Shown here: positions 33,301 to 41,257 of the stretch, one piece after another
How positions within the stretch are numbered: position 1 is the stretch's first letter
How the letters are laid out: every line of letters starts with the position of its first letter
Assembly: GCA_000436115.1 (NCBI GenBank)
Contig: FR894537.1
Span: 1-62,231, forward strand
Length of the DNA stretch: 62,231 nucleotides
Source: Firmicutes bacterium CAG:534
Lineage (GTDB): Bacteria > Bacillota > Clostridia > Lachnospirales > Lachnospiraceae
Direction of reading: 5' to 3'
The notes under the pieces: model-generated
The model's database searches: none
Seen by the model: only the letters and a program-made list of their open reading frames with translations
What the model was told of the DNA's origin: nothing
Position numbers and translations under genes: made by a program

Positions 33301-33582
33301 TCATAAATCCACAGGGGATGAGATCAAGGTGATCTCCCGCGTTTTGCTGCTTTCGGTTGCTTCAACTTTCATATACTTAAGTGCAACTTCATTGATTTCT
33401 GAAAGGAACTTCAAAAATTCTTCGTCCGTCAACAGTAATGTGCAGTTCGTGAGCAGCAGTAAATCTTTTTTGAGTTCCTTCACCGTGCCTGTTTCGTGGA
33501 GTAAAAAATACTGGAAGATTCTTTGGCGAACAGGGTTCATAATATCAAGGAAGAGTTTTCCCAGTGGGAAAACGTAAGGCAA
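33301..33582 (-). pseudogene. Helix-turn-helix regulator with internal deletion
   Basis: The frame joins the start of an ArsR-like HTH protein (IMNPVRQRIFQYFLLHETG then TVKELKKDL) directly to its end (TNCTLLLTDEEFLKFLSEIN, ending TREITLISSPV). About 90-100 residues with the recognition helix are missing. The segment before IMNPVRQ is not conserved and there is no good ribosome site. The intact family has ~190 residues and regulates transporters. The product cannot bind DNA normally. Confidence 0.65.
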
Positions 33583-33603
33583 GAAACGCCAAACAATTAA
33601 TGA

Positions 33604-34308
33604 TTATTTCTTCATCTTCCGGCTCACTAAAAATCCAGCTTCATCTTTTACAATTTCATATTCTTTTGCCATAGGATTTTCAGAACCGACCACACAATAG
33701 TCGCATTTGTCGGAGTTCCCGCAAGTACCGCAGCGGATCAGGGTTCCGTGAAGCTGGCTGTTCCCCCAATAGTCTGAATTGCAGAAAAGCGGGAGTACAT
33801 GCATCAGATTATGTTCTTTTGCAAATTCTGCATTGGGGCATTGTGTAAAATGGTATCTGGCGGCATGGTTCTTCTTATCGTATGGCTCTGATACATTGCA
33901 GAAACCTGCCGGATACTGTGCGTATTGTTTTCGATCTTTTTCTCCCACTTTTTGAAAAACCTTGTTGATCAGCCGCATGTCAAGGCTTCGGTTCAGATTA
34001 AAAATCTTTCCTAATCTTACAAATCCTGACATAAACAGATTTGTGACAAGCTCCTGTAGTTCCTCTACAGGCGGATGGTCCGGAAGCAGCGGGTACAAGG
34101 AAAAAATAGCGATGCTGCCGTAGATTGCAAGCGCATGACTGGTCTTTTTTCCGCCATAGTCAGGAAGCTCTTCTAAATATTGGTTATACTGGCGGCTGGT
34201 TGCCTCCCAGAGTTTTGTGCCTTCCTCTTCTCCATACCGTTCTTTCAGCCACTTTTCTACTTCCCTGCAAATTTGAGGTATATCACACAGTTTCATATGT
34301 TCTGTCAT
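33604..34308 (-). CDS. L-2-amino-thiazoline-4-carboxylic acid hydrolase family protein
   Basis: A 234-residue protein of the ATC hydrolase family. The C-terminal domain has YHFTQCPNAEFAKEHNLMH, LPLFCNSDYW and the Cys-rich end TLIRCGTCGNSDKCDYCVVG. The named enzyme opens a thiazoline ring to give cysteine derivatives, but most family members are uncharacterised. GGAGG lies eight bases before ATG 34308. The upstream dyad with a 19-base promoter spacer suggests regulated expression. Confidence 0.8.
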   Translation of the reverse strand: MTEHMKLCDIPQICREVEKWLKERYGEEEGTKLWEATSRQYNQYLEELPDYGGKKTSHALAIYGSIAIFSLYPLLPDHPPVEELQELVTNLFMSGFVRLGKIFNLNRSLDMRLINKVFQKVGEKDRKQYAQYPAGFCNVSEPYDKKNHAARYHFTQCPNAEFAKEHNLMHVLPLFCNSDYWGNSQLHGTLIRCGTCGNSDKCDYCVVGSENPMAKEYEIVKDEAGFLVSRKMKK

Positions 34309-34394
34309 AAAGCTTCCTCCTGTCTTATGAAATCCTGCTCAAAAGGGACGCTCATTCTGAAATCAGCGGTACATCCATTCTGCTTTGCCGGATT

Positions 34395-34417
34395 GAGTAT
34401 ACCATAATACCATACTC
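34395..34417 (-). promoter_or_regulatory. Dyad in the promoter of the ATC hydrolase gene
   Basis: GAGTAT/ATACTC arms (34395-34400, 34412-34417) enclose TACCATAATACCATA, which is itself a direct repeat. On the minus strand TTCAAT and TATACT are 19 bases apart, the long spacing used by MerR-type activators. Confidence 0.45.
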
Positions 34418-34451
34418 CCCATTGAAAGAACAGCCTATGCTTCCCGATACG

Positions 34452-34505
34452 CAAAAAAGCCCCATGCCGGGCACCTTGATGGTGCGGACATGGGACTTTG
34501 CTTTT
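34452..34505 (-). terminator. Rho-independent terminator of glyA
   Basis: A long stem (AAAGTCCCATG...CATGGGGCTTT with inner GCACC/GGTGC) followed on the minus strand by a T-run, just after the glyA stop. Confidence 0.88.
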
Positions 34506-34511
34506 TCTTTC

Positions 34512-35750
34512 CTAAATCAAAGGATATTTGTCTGTCAGCTTCTGCACGATTGCTCTGGCTTCAGGGATCTTTGCTTCCCCGCCCTTTACGATTAGGGAAA
34601 TTGCTTCTGCAATCTGATCCATATCCTGTGTATCCATACCTCTTGAAGTTACTGCCGGTGTTCCCAGACGAATGCCGCTGGTCACAAAAGGAGATTTGGG
34701 ATCATTGGGAATGGTGTTCTTATTTGCTGTGATATGTGCTTCATCAAGCATCTTTTCCACAGCCTTTCCTGTCAGGTCAAAGGAAGTCAGATCCATCAGC
34801 ATTAAATGGTTGTCCGTTCCTCCGGAAACAATCTTAATGCCTCTGTCCATCAGTCCTTTGCAAAGAGCCTGCGCATTGTCTATGATGTTCTTCTGATAGG
34901 TCTTAAACTCATCCGTCAGCGCTTCCTGGAAGCACACTGCCTTTGCTGCGATCACATGCATCAGAGGGCCTCCCTGTATTCCGGGGAAAACAGCCTTATT
35001 AAAGTTATACTTGTCTGCTGCCTCCTGATTTGCAAGGATCATACCGCCTCTGGGGCCGCGCAGCGTCTTATGGGTCGTGGTGGTCACTACATCTGCATAG
35101 GGGATCGGGCTTGGATGAAGTCCTGCTGCCACAAGACCTGCAATATGTGCCATATCTACCATCAGTACCGCTCCTACTTCGTCTGCCACTTCCCTGAATT
35201 TCTTAAAGTCAATGGTTCTGGCATAGGCAGATGCTCCTGCAATGATCATCTTGGGCTTACATTCCAGTGCAATCTCCCTGAGCTTATCATAATCAATGAA
35301 GCCGTCATCGTTGACGCCATAAGGAACAACCTTAAAATACTTGCCGGAAATGTTTACCGGGCTTCCATGAGTAAGATGGCCGCCATGATCCAGGTTCATT
35401 CCCATGATGGTATCGCCGGGATTTAATATTGCAAACTGAACTGCAAGGTTTGCCTGTGCTCCCGAATGGGGCTGCACATTGACATAGTCACAGCCAAAAA
35501 GCTTCTTTGCTCTTTCAATGGCAAGATTTTCTACCACATCCACACATTGACAGCCGCCGTAATAACGCTTGCCCGGATAGCCTTCTGCATACTTGTTCGT
35601 AAGGGGGCTGCCCATTGCCGCCATAACAGCCTTGCTCACCCAGTTTTCAGAGGCGATCAGTTCAATGTGACTGTTCTGTCTGTTCTGCTCGTCTACAATC
35701 GCCTGTGCGATTTCAGGATCAACGCTTCGTACTTCATCAAGTGAATACAT
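34512..35750 (-). CDS. glyA: Serine hydroxymethyltransferase
   Basis: A full-length 412-residue enzyme that converts serine and tetrahydrofolate to glycine and methylene-THF. The N-terminus has IELIASENWVSKAVMAAMGS and NKYAEGYPGKRYYGG. The PLP lysine lies in TTTTHKTLRGPRGG, and the end carries SGIRLGTPAVTSRGM. GGAGG lies eight bases before ATG 35750. The promoter has an extended -10 (TGC-TATAAT, -10 at 35818-35823) with a poor -35. It is a single-gene unit with its own terminator. Confidence 0.97.
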   Translation of the reverse strand: MYSLDEVRSVDPEIAQAIVDEQNRQNSHIELIASENWVSKAVMAAMGSPLTNKYAEGYPGKRYYGGCQCVDVVENLAIERAKKLFGCDYVNVQPHSGAQANLAVQFAILNPGDTIMGMNLDHGGHLTHGSPVNISGKYFKVVPYGVNDDGFIDYDKLREIALECKPKMIIAGASAYARTIDFKKFREVADEVGAVLMVDMAHIAGLVAAGLHPSPIPYADVVTTTTHKTLRGPRGGMILANQEAADKYNFNKAVFPGIQGGPLMHVIAAKAVCFQEALTDEFKTYQKNIIDNAQALCKGLMDRGIKIVSGGTDNHLMLMDLTSFDLTGKAVEKMLDEAHITANKNTIPNDPKSPFVTSGIRLGTPAVTSRGMDTQDMDQIAEAISLIVKGGEAKIPEARAIVQKLTDKYPLI

Positions 35751-35919
35751 AATTTTTTCCTCCTCTTCTAATTAGTTATTCTTTCTCCTTTTCGGATAAG
35801 AATAATAAATTTTGACTATTATAGCACAAACTTTTTTGAAAAAAAACCTTTTTCTTTGCATTTTTCAGAAAACAAATTCCTAAGCAAAGCTTAAGATTTC
35901 AGGAATATCCTAAAAAAAC

Positions 35920-35948
35920 TTTACTCGGTACATAAATACTGCTAAAAT
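35920..35948 (+). promoter_or_regulatory. Promoter of the diacylglycerol kinase/PAP2 operon
   Basis: TTTACT (35920-35925), a 17-base spacer and TAAAAT (35943-35948), about 28 bases before the start codon. Confidence 0.6.
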
Positions 35949-35976
35949 AAATGAAGATTTCAGAGGGGACATGATC

Positions 35977-36951
35977 ATGTATTATATTATTGTAAATCCC
36001 GCTTCCAAATCAGGGCGCGGCGCTAAAATCTGGTCCATGTTGGAACCGGTATTAAACGAAAGAGAAATAGAGTATCGGGTGCTGTTTTCCAGACAGGCCG
36101 GTCATGTGATCTCCCTCGTACGGGATCTATGCGTTTCCAATTTAACGCCGGAATCCGATTCCGTCCTAAATCTGATCGTTTTAGGCGGCGACGGAACCTT
36201 AAACGAGACTCTGCAGGGCATTACCGATTTTGACAGAGTCCGCATTGGATACATACCCACAGGCTCCAGTAATGATATGGCCCGTGATCTGCAGCTTCCA
36301 AAGGATCCTCTGGTTATTTTGGAACAGATCCTTGCCTGCAGGGAACCTCTGAAAATGGATCTTGGATGCCTGACCTACGAAAGCATCTCTGATCAGATGT
36401 CCCGCCAGCACAGCCGTGAGCTTACCCGGAAACGTTATTTTGCCGTCAGCGCCGGGATCGGTTATGATGCTGCCGTATGTGAGGAAGCGCTTGCTTCTAA
36501 ATTTAAGAATGTTCTGAATAAAATAGGACTGGGCAAACTGACCTACCTGACCATTGCACTGAAACAGCTTATCACCACCCCCAAGGTCACCTGTGAGATC
36601 CTTTTAGATGAGAAAACAAAGATCCATCTTCCCAAATTTTTGTTTGTTGCGGGGATGATCCATAAATATGAGGGCGGCGGCTTTAAATTCTGCCCGGCTG
36701 CCAATTTTCAGGATGGAAAGTTAAACATCTGCGTAGTAGGAAATATTTCCAAATGGCTGGTGCTCTTTGCGCTTCCCACTGCATTTCCGGGAAAGCATTA
36801 CCGTTTTGAGGGCATCGACCACTATACGGCCGAGAAGCTGTCCATTCACACTTCCGCCCCTCTCTGGGTTCACACAGACGGAGAGGTCAGTATGAAAAGT
36901 GATGCGATCACCATCACCTGTGAAAAAGAAAAGATCCAATTATTAAAATAG
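35977..36951 (+). CDS. Diacylglycerol/lipid kinase family protein
   Basis: A 324-residue DagK/LCB5-type kinase. It begins YYIIVNPASKSGRG and has the nucleotide loop GGDGTLNE (70-77) and IPTGSSNDMARDL. The C-terminal domain ends in the typical VHTDGEVSMKSDAITI. It phosphorylates diacylglycerol or a related lipid, using ATP, at the inner membrane face. The PAP2 phosphatase gene follows 39 bases downstream, so the two could run a phosphorylation cycle. The ATG at 35977 has GAGGGG upstream; an ATG two codons earlier is possible. Confidence 0.9.
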   Translation: MYYIIVNPASKSGRGAKIWSMLEPVLNEREIEYRVLFSRQAGHVISLVRDLCVSNLTPESDSVLNLIVLGGDGTLNETLQGITDFDRVRIGYIPTGSSNDMARDLQLPKDPLVILEQILACREPLKMDLGCLTYESISDQMSRQHSRELTRKRYFAVSAGIGYDAAVCEEALASKFKNVLNKIGLGKLTYLTIALKQLITTPKVTCEILLDEKTKIHLPKFLFVAGMIHKYEGGGFKFCPAANFQDGKLNICVVGNISKWLVLFALPTAFPGKHYRFEGIDHYTAEKLSIHTSAPLWVHTDGEVSMKSDAITITCEKEKIQLLK

Positions 36952-36990
36952 ATTTTGTTTACGCCAAAAGGCGTAGAATGTGAGGAGAAA

Positions 36991-37668
36991 ATGAAAAAAT
37001 TTTATAACAGGTATAAGCACTCTATCCCGCTTATCATTTACATGGCCGTTTATGGGGCCTGGTTTGCGTACCTTGAAAAGGCAGTGACCCATCCCCAGAC
37101 CATCATTCATGTAAAGCTTGACGACTACATCCCTTTCTGCGAGGTATTTGTCATCCCATATTTTTTATGGTTTGCATATGTCTCCGTAGTGGTTCTTTAC
37201 TGCTTTTTCAAAAACAAACAGGAATATTACAGAGCATGCTTCTTTCTTTTTACCGGAATGACTGTTTTTCTTGTTATTTCCACCCTGTGGCCCAACGGAC
37301 AGCATCTTCGTCCTTCCGTTATGCCGAGAGATAATATTTTTACCCGGATGGTAGCGCATCTGTACAGCATTGATACCCCTACCAATCTCTGGCCCAGCAT
37401 CCATGTGTATAATTCCATCGGTGCTCATCTGGCTGTTGTCCATAACCAGAGCCTTGCCCAAAAGAAATATATCCGTATCAGCTCCTTTGTGCTTTGTATT
37501 TCCATCATCCTGTCCACCATGTTTATCAAGCAGCATTCCATGTTTGATGTGCTTACTGCTTTTCTGATGGCCGGCATCATGTATATCGTTGTTTATCAGG
37601 CAGACATCGTTTCCTCTCTCCAGTCCTACCGGGCTGAAAGGAGCAAAAGACGTTACCGCCAGATTTAA
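36991..37668 (+). CDS. PAP2-family membrane phosphatase
   Basis: A 225-residue integral membrane protein with about six helices. The PAP2 residues can be traced: RPSVMPRD, PSIHVYNSIGAH in place of PSGH, and KQHSMFDV with the nucleophile-side His. It may dephosphorylate phosphatidic acid or polyprenyl diphosphate. A small hairpin (36960-36975) lies between it and the kinase gene. The ATG at 36991 has GAGGAG upstream. The unit ends with a strong terminator. Confidence 0.82.
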   Translation: MKKFYNRYKHSIPLIIYMAVYGAWFAYLEKAVTHPQTIIHVKLDDYIPFCEVFVIPYFLWFAYVSVVVLYCFFKNKQEYYRACFFLFTGMTVFLVISTLWPNGQHLRPSVMPRDNIFTRMVAHLYSIDTPTNLWPSIHVYNSIGAHLAVVHNQSLAQKKYIRISSFVLCISIILSTMFIKQHSMFDVLTAFLMAGIMYIVVYQADIVSSLQSYRAERSKRRYRQI

Positions 37669-37682
37669 ATTTAACCATAAAA

Positions 37683-37722
37683 CTGGCCCGTATGCATCCT
37701 GCATACGAGCCAGCTTTTTTCT
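37683..37722 (+). terminator. Rho-independent terminator after the PAP2 gene
   Basis: CTGGC-C-CGTATGCA pairs with TGCATACG-A-GCCAG and is followed by CTTTTTTC. Confidence 0.92.
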
Positions 37723-37736
37723 TATTCCGTAAGCAA

Positions 37737-37937
37737 TTACTTCATCTGCTCTTCTTGCTTCTTGATCATTCTACGAACCATCTCTCCACCGATGGAACCG
37801 GCTTCCTTAGATGTTAAGTCGCCGTTGTAGCCTTCTTTCAGATTAACGCCAAGCTCAGAAGCAACCTCTGTTTTAAAACGATCCATAGCAGCCTTAGCTT
37901 CAGGAACTTCTACTCTATTAGATCTGCTGTTTGTCAT
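37737..37937 (-). CDS. Alpha/beta-type small acid-soluble spore protein
   Basis: A 66-residue SASP that coats spore DNA and protects it from UV. The family signature is intact: KTEVASELGVNL, YNGDLTSKEAGSIGGEMVRR (with the germination-protease cleavage region near TEVASE). The ATG at 37937 has GGAGG nine bases upstream. A leader hairpin (37988-38007) precedes it. I could not identify a convincing sigma-G promoter. Confidence 0.95.
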   Translation of the reverse strand: MTNSRSNRVEVPEAKAAMDRFKTEVASELGVNLKEGYNGDLTSKEAGSIGGEMVRRMIKKQEEQMK

Positions 37938-38102
37938 CTTTTTCACCTCCATTAATATTTTTGACTACCTGTTATAGTCTTCTTCAAGATAAGCTGCACT
38001 GCTTATCCCAAAGAGACTTTGTTCAAAGCATTTTCGCATCACTTATCTTGTTCATAGTATTGACGCAGGCGTTAAAAATATTATGGTAAGTTTTTCCGTG
38101 TT

Positions 38103-38606
38103 TTAAAAGCTTCTGAGCTTGTCGCTTCCATCATCTTCCGTTTTCTCAATGGACTTCACGATCAGGTAATAGCCATAGCTTTCATTGACCTTCACATAAA
38201 TGCGGTCTCCTACCTTATGCCCCATCAGCGCCTTACCGATAGGCGACTCCACACTCACAAGTCCTTCCAGGGAATTTCCCCGCATGGTGGTAACGATCTT
38301 ATACTTCTCGGTAGCTCCGTCTTCCTCAAACATGACTTCCACCATATTGTTCATTCCTATTTCATCCGCCTTGGAATCATCCGGAATGATCTGTGCGGTC
38401 TTGATCATCCTCTCCAAAAAACGGATCCGGCTTTCGTTTCTGTTTTTTTCACGCTTGGCCGCATAGTATTCAAAATTTTCACTGAGATCGCCCTGCGCTC
38501 TTGCTTCCTTCACAGACTCTAACAGCTTTGGCCTGATCACAAGCTTGCGCTCCTCGATCTCTGCCTCCATGGCGTCAATATCCTTTTGCGTGAGCTGATT
38601 AAACAT
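38103..38606 (-). CDS. greA: Transcription elongation factor GreA
   Basis: A 167-residue GreA-type factor that stimulates transcript cleavage in backtracked RNA polymerase. The N-terminal coiled coil has the tip residues in ARAQGDLSENFEYYAAKREK, and the C-terminal domain shows VSVESPIGKALMGHKVGD. The ATG directly follows the stop of the CBS gene, so they are coupled. Slightly longer than the usual ~158 residues because of a C-terminal tail. Confidence 0.93.
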   Translation of the reverse strand: MFNQLTQKDIDAMEAEIEERKLVIRPKLLESVKEARAQGDLSENFEYYAAKREKNRNESRIRFLERMIKTAQIIPDDSKADEIGMNNMVEVMFEEDGATEKYKIVTTMRGNSLEGLVSVESPIGKALMGHKVGDRIYVKVNESYGYYLIVKSIEKTEDDGSDKLRSF

Positions 38607-39014
38607 TTATGCTTTCACCCTTTCGCTTAAATACTGAATAATGTCCTTTCTTGTAATGATCCCGATGAAACGCTTCCTGTCGTCGATCACCGGCACAAAA
38701 TTCTGGTTCATGGATTTGCTGATCAGATCCTCCATGTCCACATCCACATCCACCGGCTCATTATCCCGGTTCCTCTTAACCTCCAGAATGGAGATTTCCT
38801 CTGCTCCGTGCAGGGAAAGGTTTTCCCTGTCCTTAATATCCCACAAAAGATCCCCTTCCGTCAGGGTTCCTATGTATCTTCCGTCCTTCTTTCCGATCAG
38901 CGGAATGGCAGAGTATCTGTGATGCTCCATTTTTTCCAGAGCCTGTCTGACAGAATCCGTATCATAAAGATAAGCCACCTCACTTTTAGGTGTCAAAAAA
39001 AATAAGATGTTCAA
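38607..39014 (-). CDS. CBS-domain pair protein
   Basis: A 135-residue protein consisting of two CBS motifs (TDSVRQALEKMEHHRYSAIP and SKSMNQNFVPVIDDRKRFIG, with ITRKDIIQYL at the end). CBS pairs bind adenosyl ligands and sense energy state. The start is TTG at 39014 with AGGAG six bases upstream; no nearby ATG fits. It precedes greA without a gap. Confidence 0.85.
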   Translation of the reverse strand: MNILFFLTPKSEVAYLYDTDSVRQALEKMEHHRYSAIPLIGKKDGRYIGTLTEGDLLWDIKDRENLSLHGAEEISILEVKRNRDNEPVDVDVDMEDLISKSMNQNFVPVIDDRKRFIGIITRKDIIQYLSERVKA

Positions 39015-39041
39015 GAGCTTCTCCTGACCTTTCTGTGTTGT

Positions 39042-39593
39042 TTATGGCTGATAAACGATCTTCTGCGCCATTTCCTCCGCTGTTCTTTTATCTGTCAGAT
39101 ATTCCAGTATCTTAAGAGCGAAGGCTGCGGAACATCCCATTCCTCTTCCGGTGATCACATTGCCATCCTGCACTGCCGGCTCATAAACAACCTGCGCACC
39201 TGTAAGCTGTTCTTCAAAGCCCGGATAAGAAATGGCTCTTTTTCCCTTCAGAATGCCTCTGTGTCCCAAAATGGACGGAGCGGCACAGATGGCGCATACC
39301 AGCTTTCCGCTCTCTGCAAAGGCATCCACCTGCTCCATGAGAGGTTCGCAGGCCTCTAAATTTTTGGTTCCTGCAAGACCGCCGGGAAGCACGATCCCAT
39401 CTACTTCAGAAAAGTCGATGTCTTCAAGAAGGGCATCTGTGGGGATCAAGATCCCATGGGAACCCATGACCTCCTTCTGCCCCATAACGGAAACCATTTC
39501 CGTTTCTATTTTCTGCCTGCGCAGAATATCCACAACAGTAAGCGCTTCGATCTCTTCAAAGCCAGTTCCGAAAAAAACACATATTTTATTCAT
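39042..39593 (-). CDS. DJ-1/PfpI-family protein
   Basis: A 183-residue DJ-1/PfpI protein. The nucleophile Cys lies in KLVCAICAAPSILG (about residue 101), the Glu near residue 17 in FGTGFEEIEAL, and VDGIVLPGGLAG is conserved. Family members act as deglycases, chaperones or in thiamine-related roles; the closest look is the ThiJ/YajL type. The promoter is not evident. It is upstream of the CBS/greA pair with 27 bases between. Confidence 0.9.
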   Translation of the reverse strand: MNKICVFFGTGFEEIEALTVVDILRRQKIETEMVSVMGQKEVMGSHGILIPTDALLEDIDFSEVDGIVLPGGLAGTKNLEACEPLMEQVDAFAESGKLVCAICAAPSILGHRGILKGKRAISYPGFEEQLTGAQVVYEPAVQDGNVITGRGMGCSAAFALKILEYLTDKRTAEEMAQKIVYQP

Positions 39594-39679
39594 CTAAAGA
39601 CTTTCCTTTCCAAAACGATTTTATACTTTATTTTACCACCTGCGGAAGGCTTTTCCAACTAAAGGATTGGTAAAGTTTC

Positions 39680-39709
39680 TTAACAAAAAATGAACCGCTG
39701 TGCTATAAT
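39680..39709 (+). promoter_or_regulatory. Promoter of the CYTH gene
   Basis: TTAACA (39680-39685), an 18-base spacer and an extended -10, TGC-TATAAT (39704-39709). Confidence 0.75.
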
Positions 39710-39738
39710 ACTGCTAAAAAACAAAAAGGATGGGAATT

Positions 39739-40233
39739 ATGGAAATCGAAAGAAAGTTTTTAATAAAAGCATTGCCCGAAAATCTTTCCTCCTATCAGAA
39801 GCATGTGATCGAGCAGGCCTACTTATGCACAGATCCCGTGATCCGGATCAGGAGGCAGGATCATGATTATTATCTTACCTACAAAGGAAAAGGGCTTCTT
39901 TCAAGAGAAGAGTATAACCTTCCCCTAAACGAAGCCGCCTACAGACACCTGAAGGAAAAGGCAGACGGAAATGTGATCTCCAAGACCCGCTACCTGATCC
40001 CCATTGAAAATCCTGTTTTTTCCGGGGATTTTACACCGCCTGCAAAGCTCCCTTCCCTGACCATTGAACTGGACGTTTTTGATCCGCCCTTTGCCCCCCT
40101 TGTGATCGCCGAGGTGGAATTCCCGGATGAGCAGACAGCCCATGCCTTTCTTCCTCCCGGCTTTCTGATCGAGGACGTCACAAACGATCCCGCTTATCAT
40201 AATTCCACGTTATCACAAAAAGCATTTAAATAG
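39739..40233 (+). CDS. CYTH-domain protein
   Basis: A 164-residue triphosphate tunnel enzyme of the CYTH family. The defining ExExK motif is at the start (MEIERKFLIK), followed by RIRRQDHDYYLTYKGKG and acidic/basic strands EIELDV-type (TIELDVFD, EVEFPDE). Members hydrolyse inorganic triphosphate or act as thiamine triphosphatase or adenylate cyclase. The ATG at 39739 has AAAGGA upstream. Its 3' end overlaps the convergent LacI gene by eight bases. Confidence 0.88.
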   Translation: MEIERKFLIKALPENLSSYQKHVIEQAYLCTDPVIRIRRQDHDYYLTYKGKGLLSREEYNLPLNEAAYRHLKEKADGNVISKTRYLIPIENPVFSGDFTPPAKLPSLTIELDVFDPPFAPLVIAEVEFPDEQTAHAFLPPGFLIEDVTNDPAYHNSTLSQKAFK

Positions 40234-41257
40234 CCCTGGTGGATTCCCTTATGGTCAGGCTTGCGGGAAAGATCACATGCTCATGCTCGGCCTCGCCGTC
40301 GATCACATCCAGCAAAAGCCGCACCGTCTGTCTGGCCATTCTTTCCACCGGCTGGCTGATAGTGGTAAGCTGCGGCACATAAAATGCCCCCAGGGGGATT
40401 CCGTCAAATCCGGCTACGGAGACGTCCTCCGGGATCCGGAGCCCTGCCTCATGAAGGGCTCTGCAGGCTCCTACTGCCAGGAAATCCGCAATGGCAAAAA
40501 GAGCCGTAAACTCTGCCTTAGACTGCAAAAGCTGCCTGGTGGTGTTATAACCGTTCTGCATGGAATAAGGATCTTCATTCCGCTGCACCTCGCAGATCAG
40601 CTTTTCGTCCACTTCGATCCCTCTGTGCCTTAAGGCGTCCTTATATCCCTCCAGACGGAGCTGTCCTACTGATCCTGCCTGCGCTCCCTCTGTGAGAAAG
40701 GCGATCCGCTTATGTCCAAGCTCTAACAGGTACTCTGTCATTTTCCTGCTCTCCGCACGGTCATCTACCGATACGCAGGAATAAGAATAACCCTTTCCCT
40801 TTTCCTCTTCTCCTATGATCGTATAGAAAACGAAGGGAACATTGAGCCTTGCAAGCTCCTCCCTGTCATGGTAAAAAGCGCCTCCTAAAAAGATGATTCC
40901 CCGAAGCCGTTTCTCCTTTATCAGCTCAAAGGCAACATTCAGCTCGTTTTCGTAGGCCTTTACATGTTGGAGCACCAGTGCATATTTTTCCTCCTTGAGC
41001 ACCTCCTCAATCACTGCCACCGCTTCCGCAAACAGAGGATTGGCCACGCCCTTCATCAGAACCGCAATACACTTTGCATCCGTGCGCTTTAAGTTTCTTG
41101 CGCTGTTATTTGGCACATAGCCGGTTTCCTGTATGACCTTTAAAATATGTGCCCGGGTATCCGGATTGATATTGGGGTGATTATTGATAGCGCGGGAAAC
41201 GGTGCTGACCCCTACTCCGCATTTTTTTGCAATATCCTTTATGGTGATCTCTTCCAT
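40226..41257 (-). CDS. LacI-family transcriptional regulator
   Basis: A 343-residue repressor. The N-terminal helix-turn-helix is TIKDIAKKCGVGVSTVSRAI with hinge NSARNLKRTDAKCIAVL, followed by a periplasmic-binding-type sugar domain ending in TTISQPVERMARQTV. It overlaps the malQ stop by one base and so is coexpressed with it. The palindrome at 42763-42778 in front of malQ is its likely operator, which makes it a local regulator of maltodextrin use. Confidence 0.92.
   Translation of the reverse strand: MEEITIKDIAKKCGVGVSTVSRAINNHPNINPDTRAHILKVIQETGYVPNNSARNLKRTDAKCIAVLMKGVANPLFAEAVAVIEEVLKEEKYALVLQHVKAYENELNVAFELIKEKRLRGIIFLGGAFYHDREELARLNVPFVFYTIIGEEEKGKGYSYSCVSVDDRAESRKMTEYLLELGHKRIAFLTEGAQAGSVGQLRLEGYKDALRHRGIEVDEKLICEVQRNEDPYSMQNGYNTTRQLLQSKAEFTALFAIADFLAVGACRALHEAGLRIPEDVSVAGFDGIPLGAFYVPQLTTISQPVERMARQTVRLLLDVIDGEAEHEHVIFPASLTIRESTRAI

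Noticed and set aside
36960..36975. Hairpin between the lipid kinase and PAP2 genes as a terminator
   Set aside because: The stem is only six base pairs and no T-run follows; it is more likely a minor intercistronic structure.
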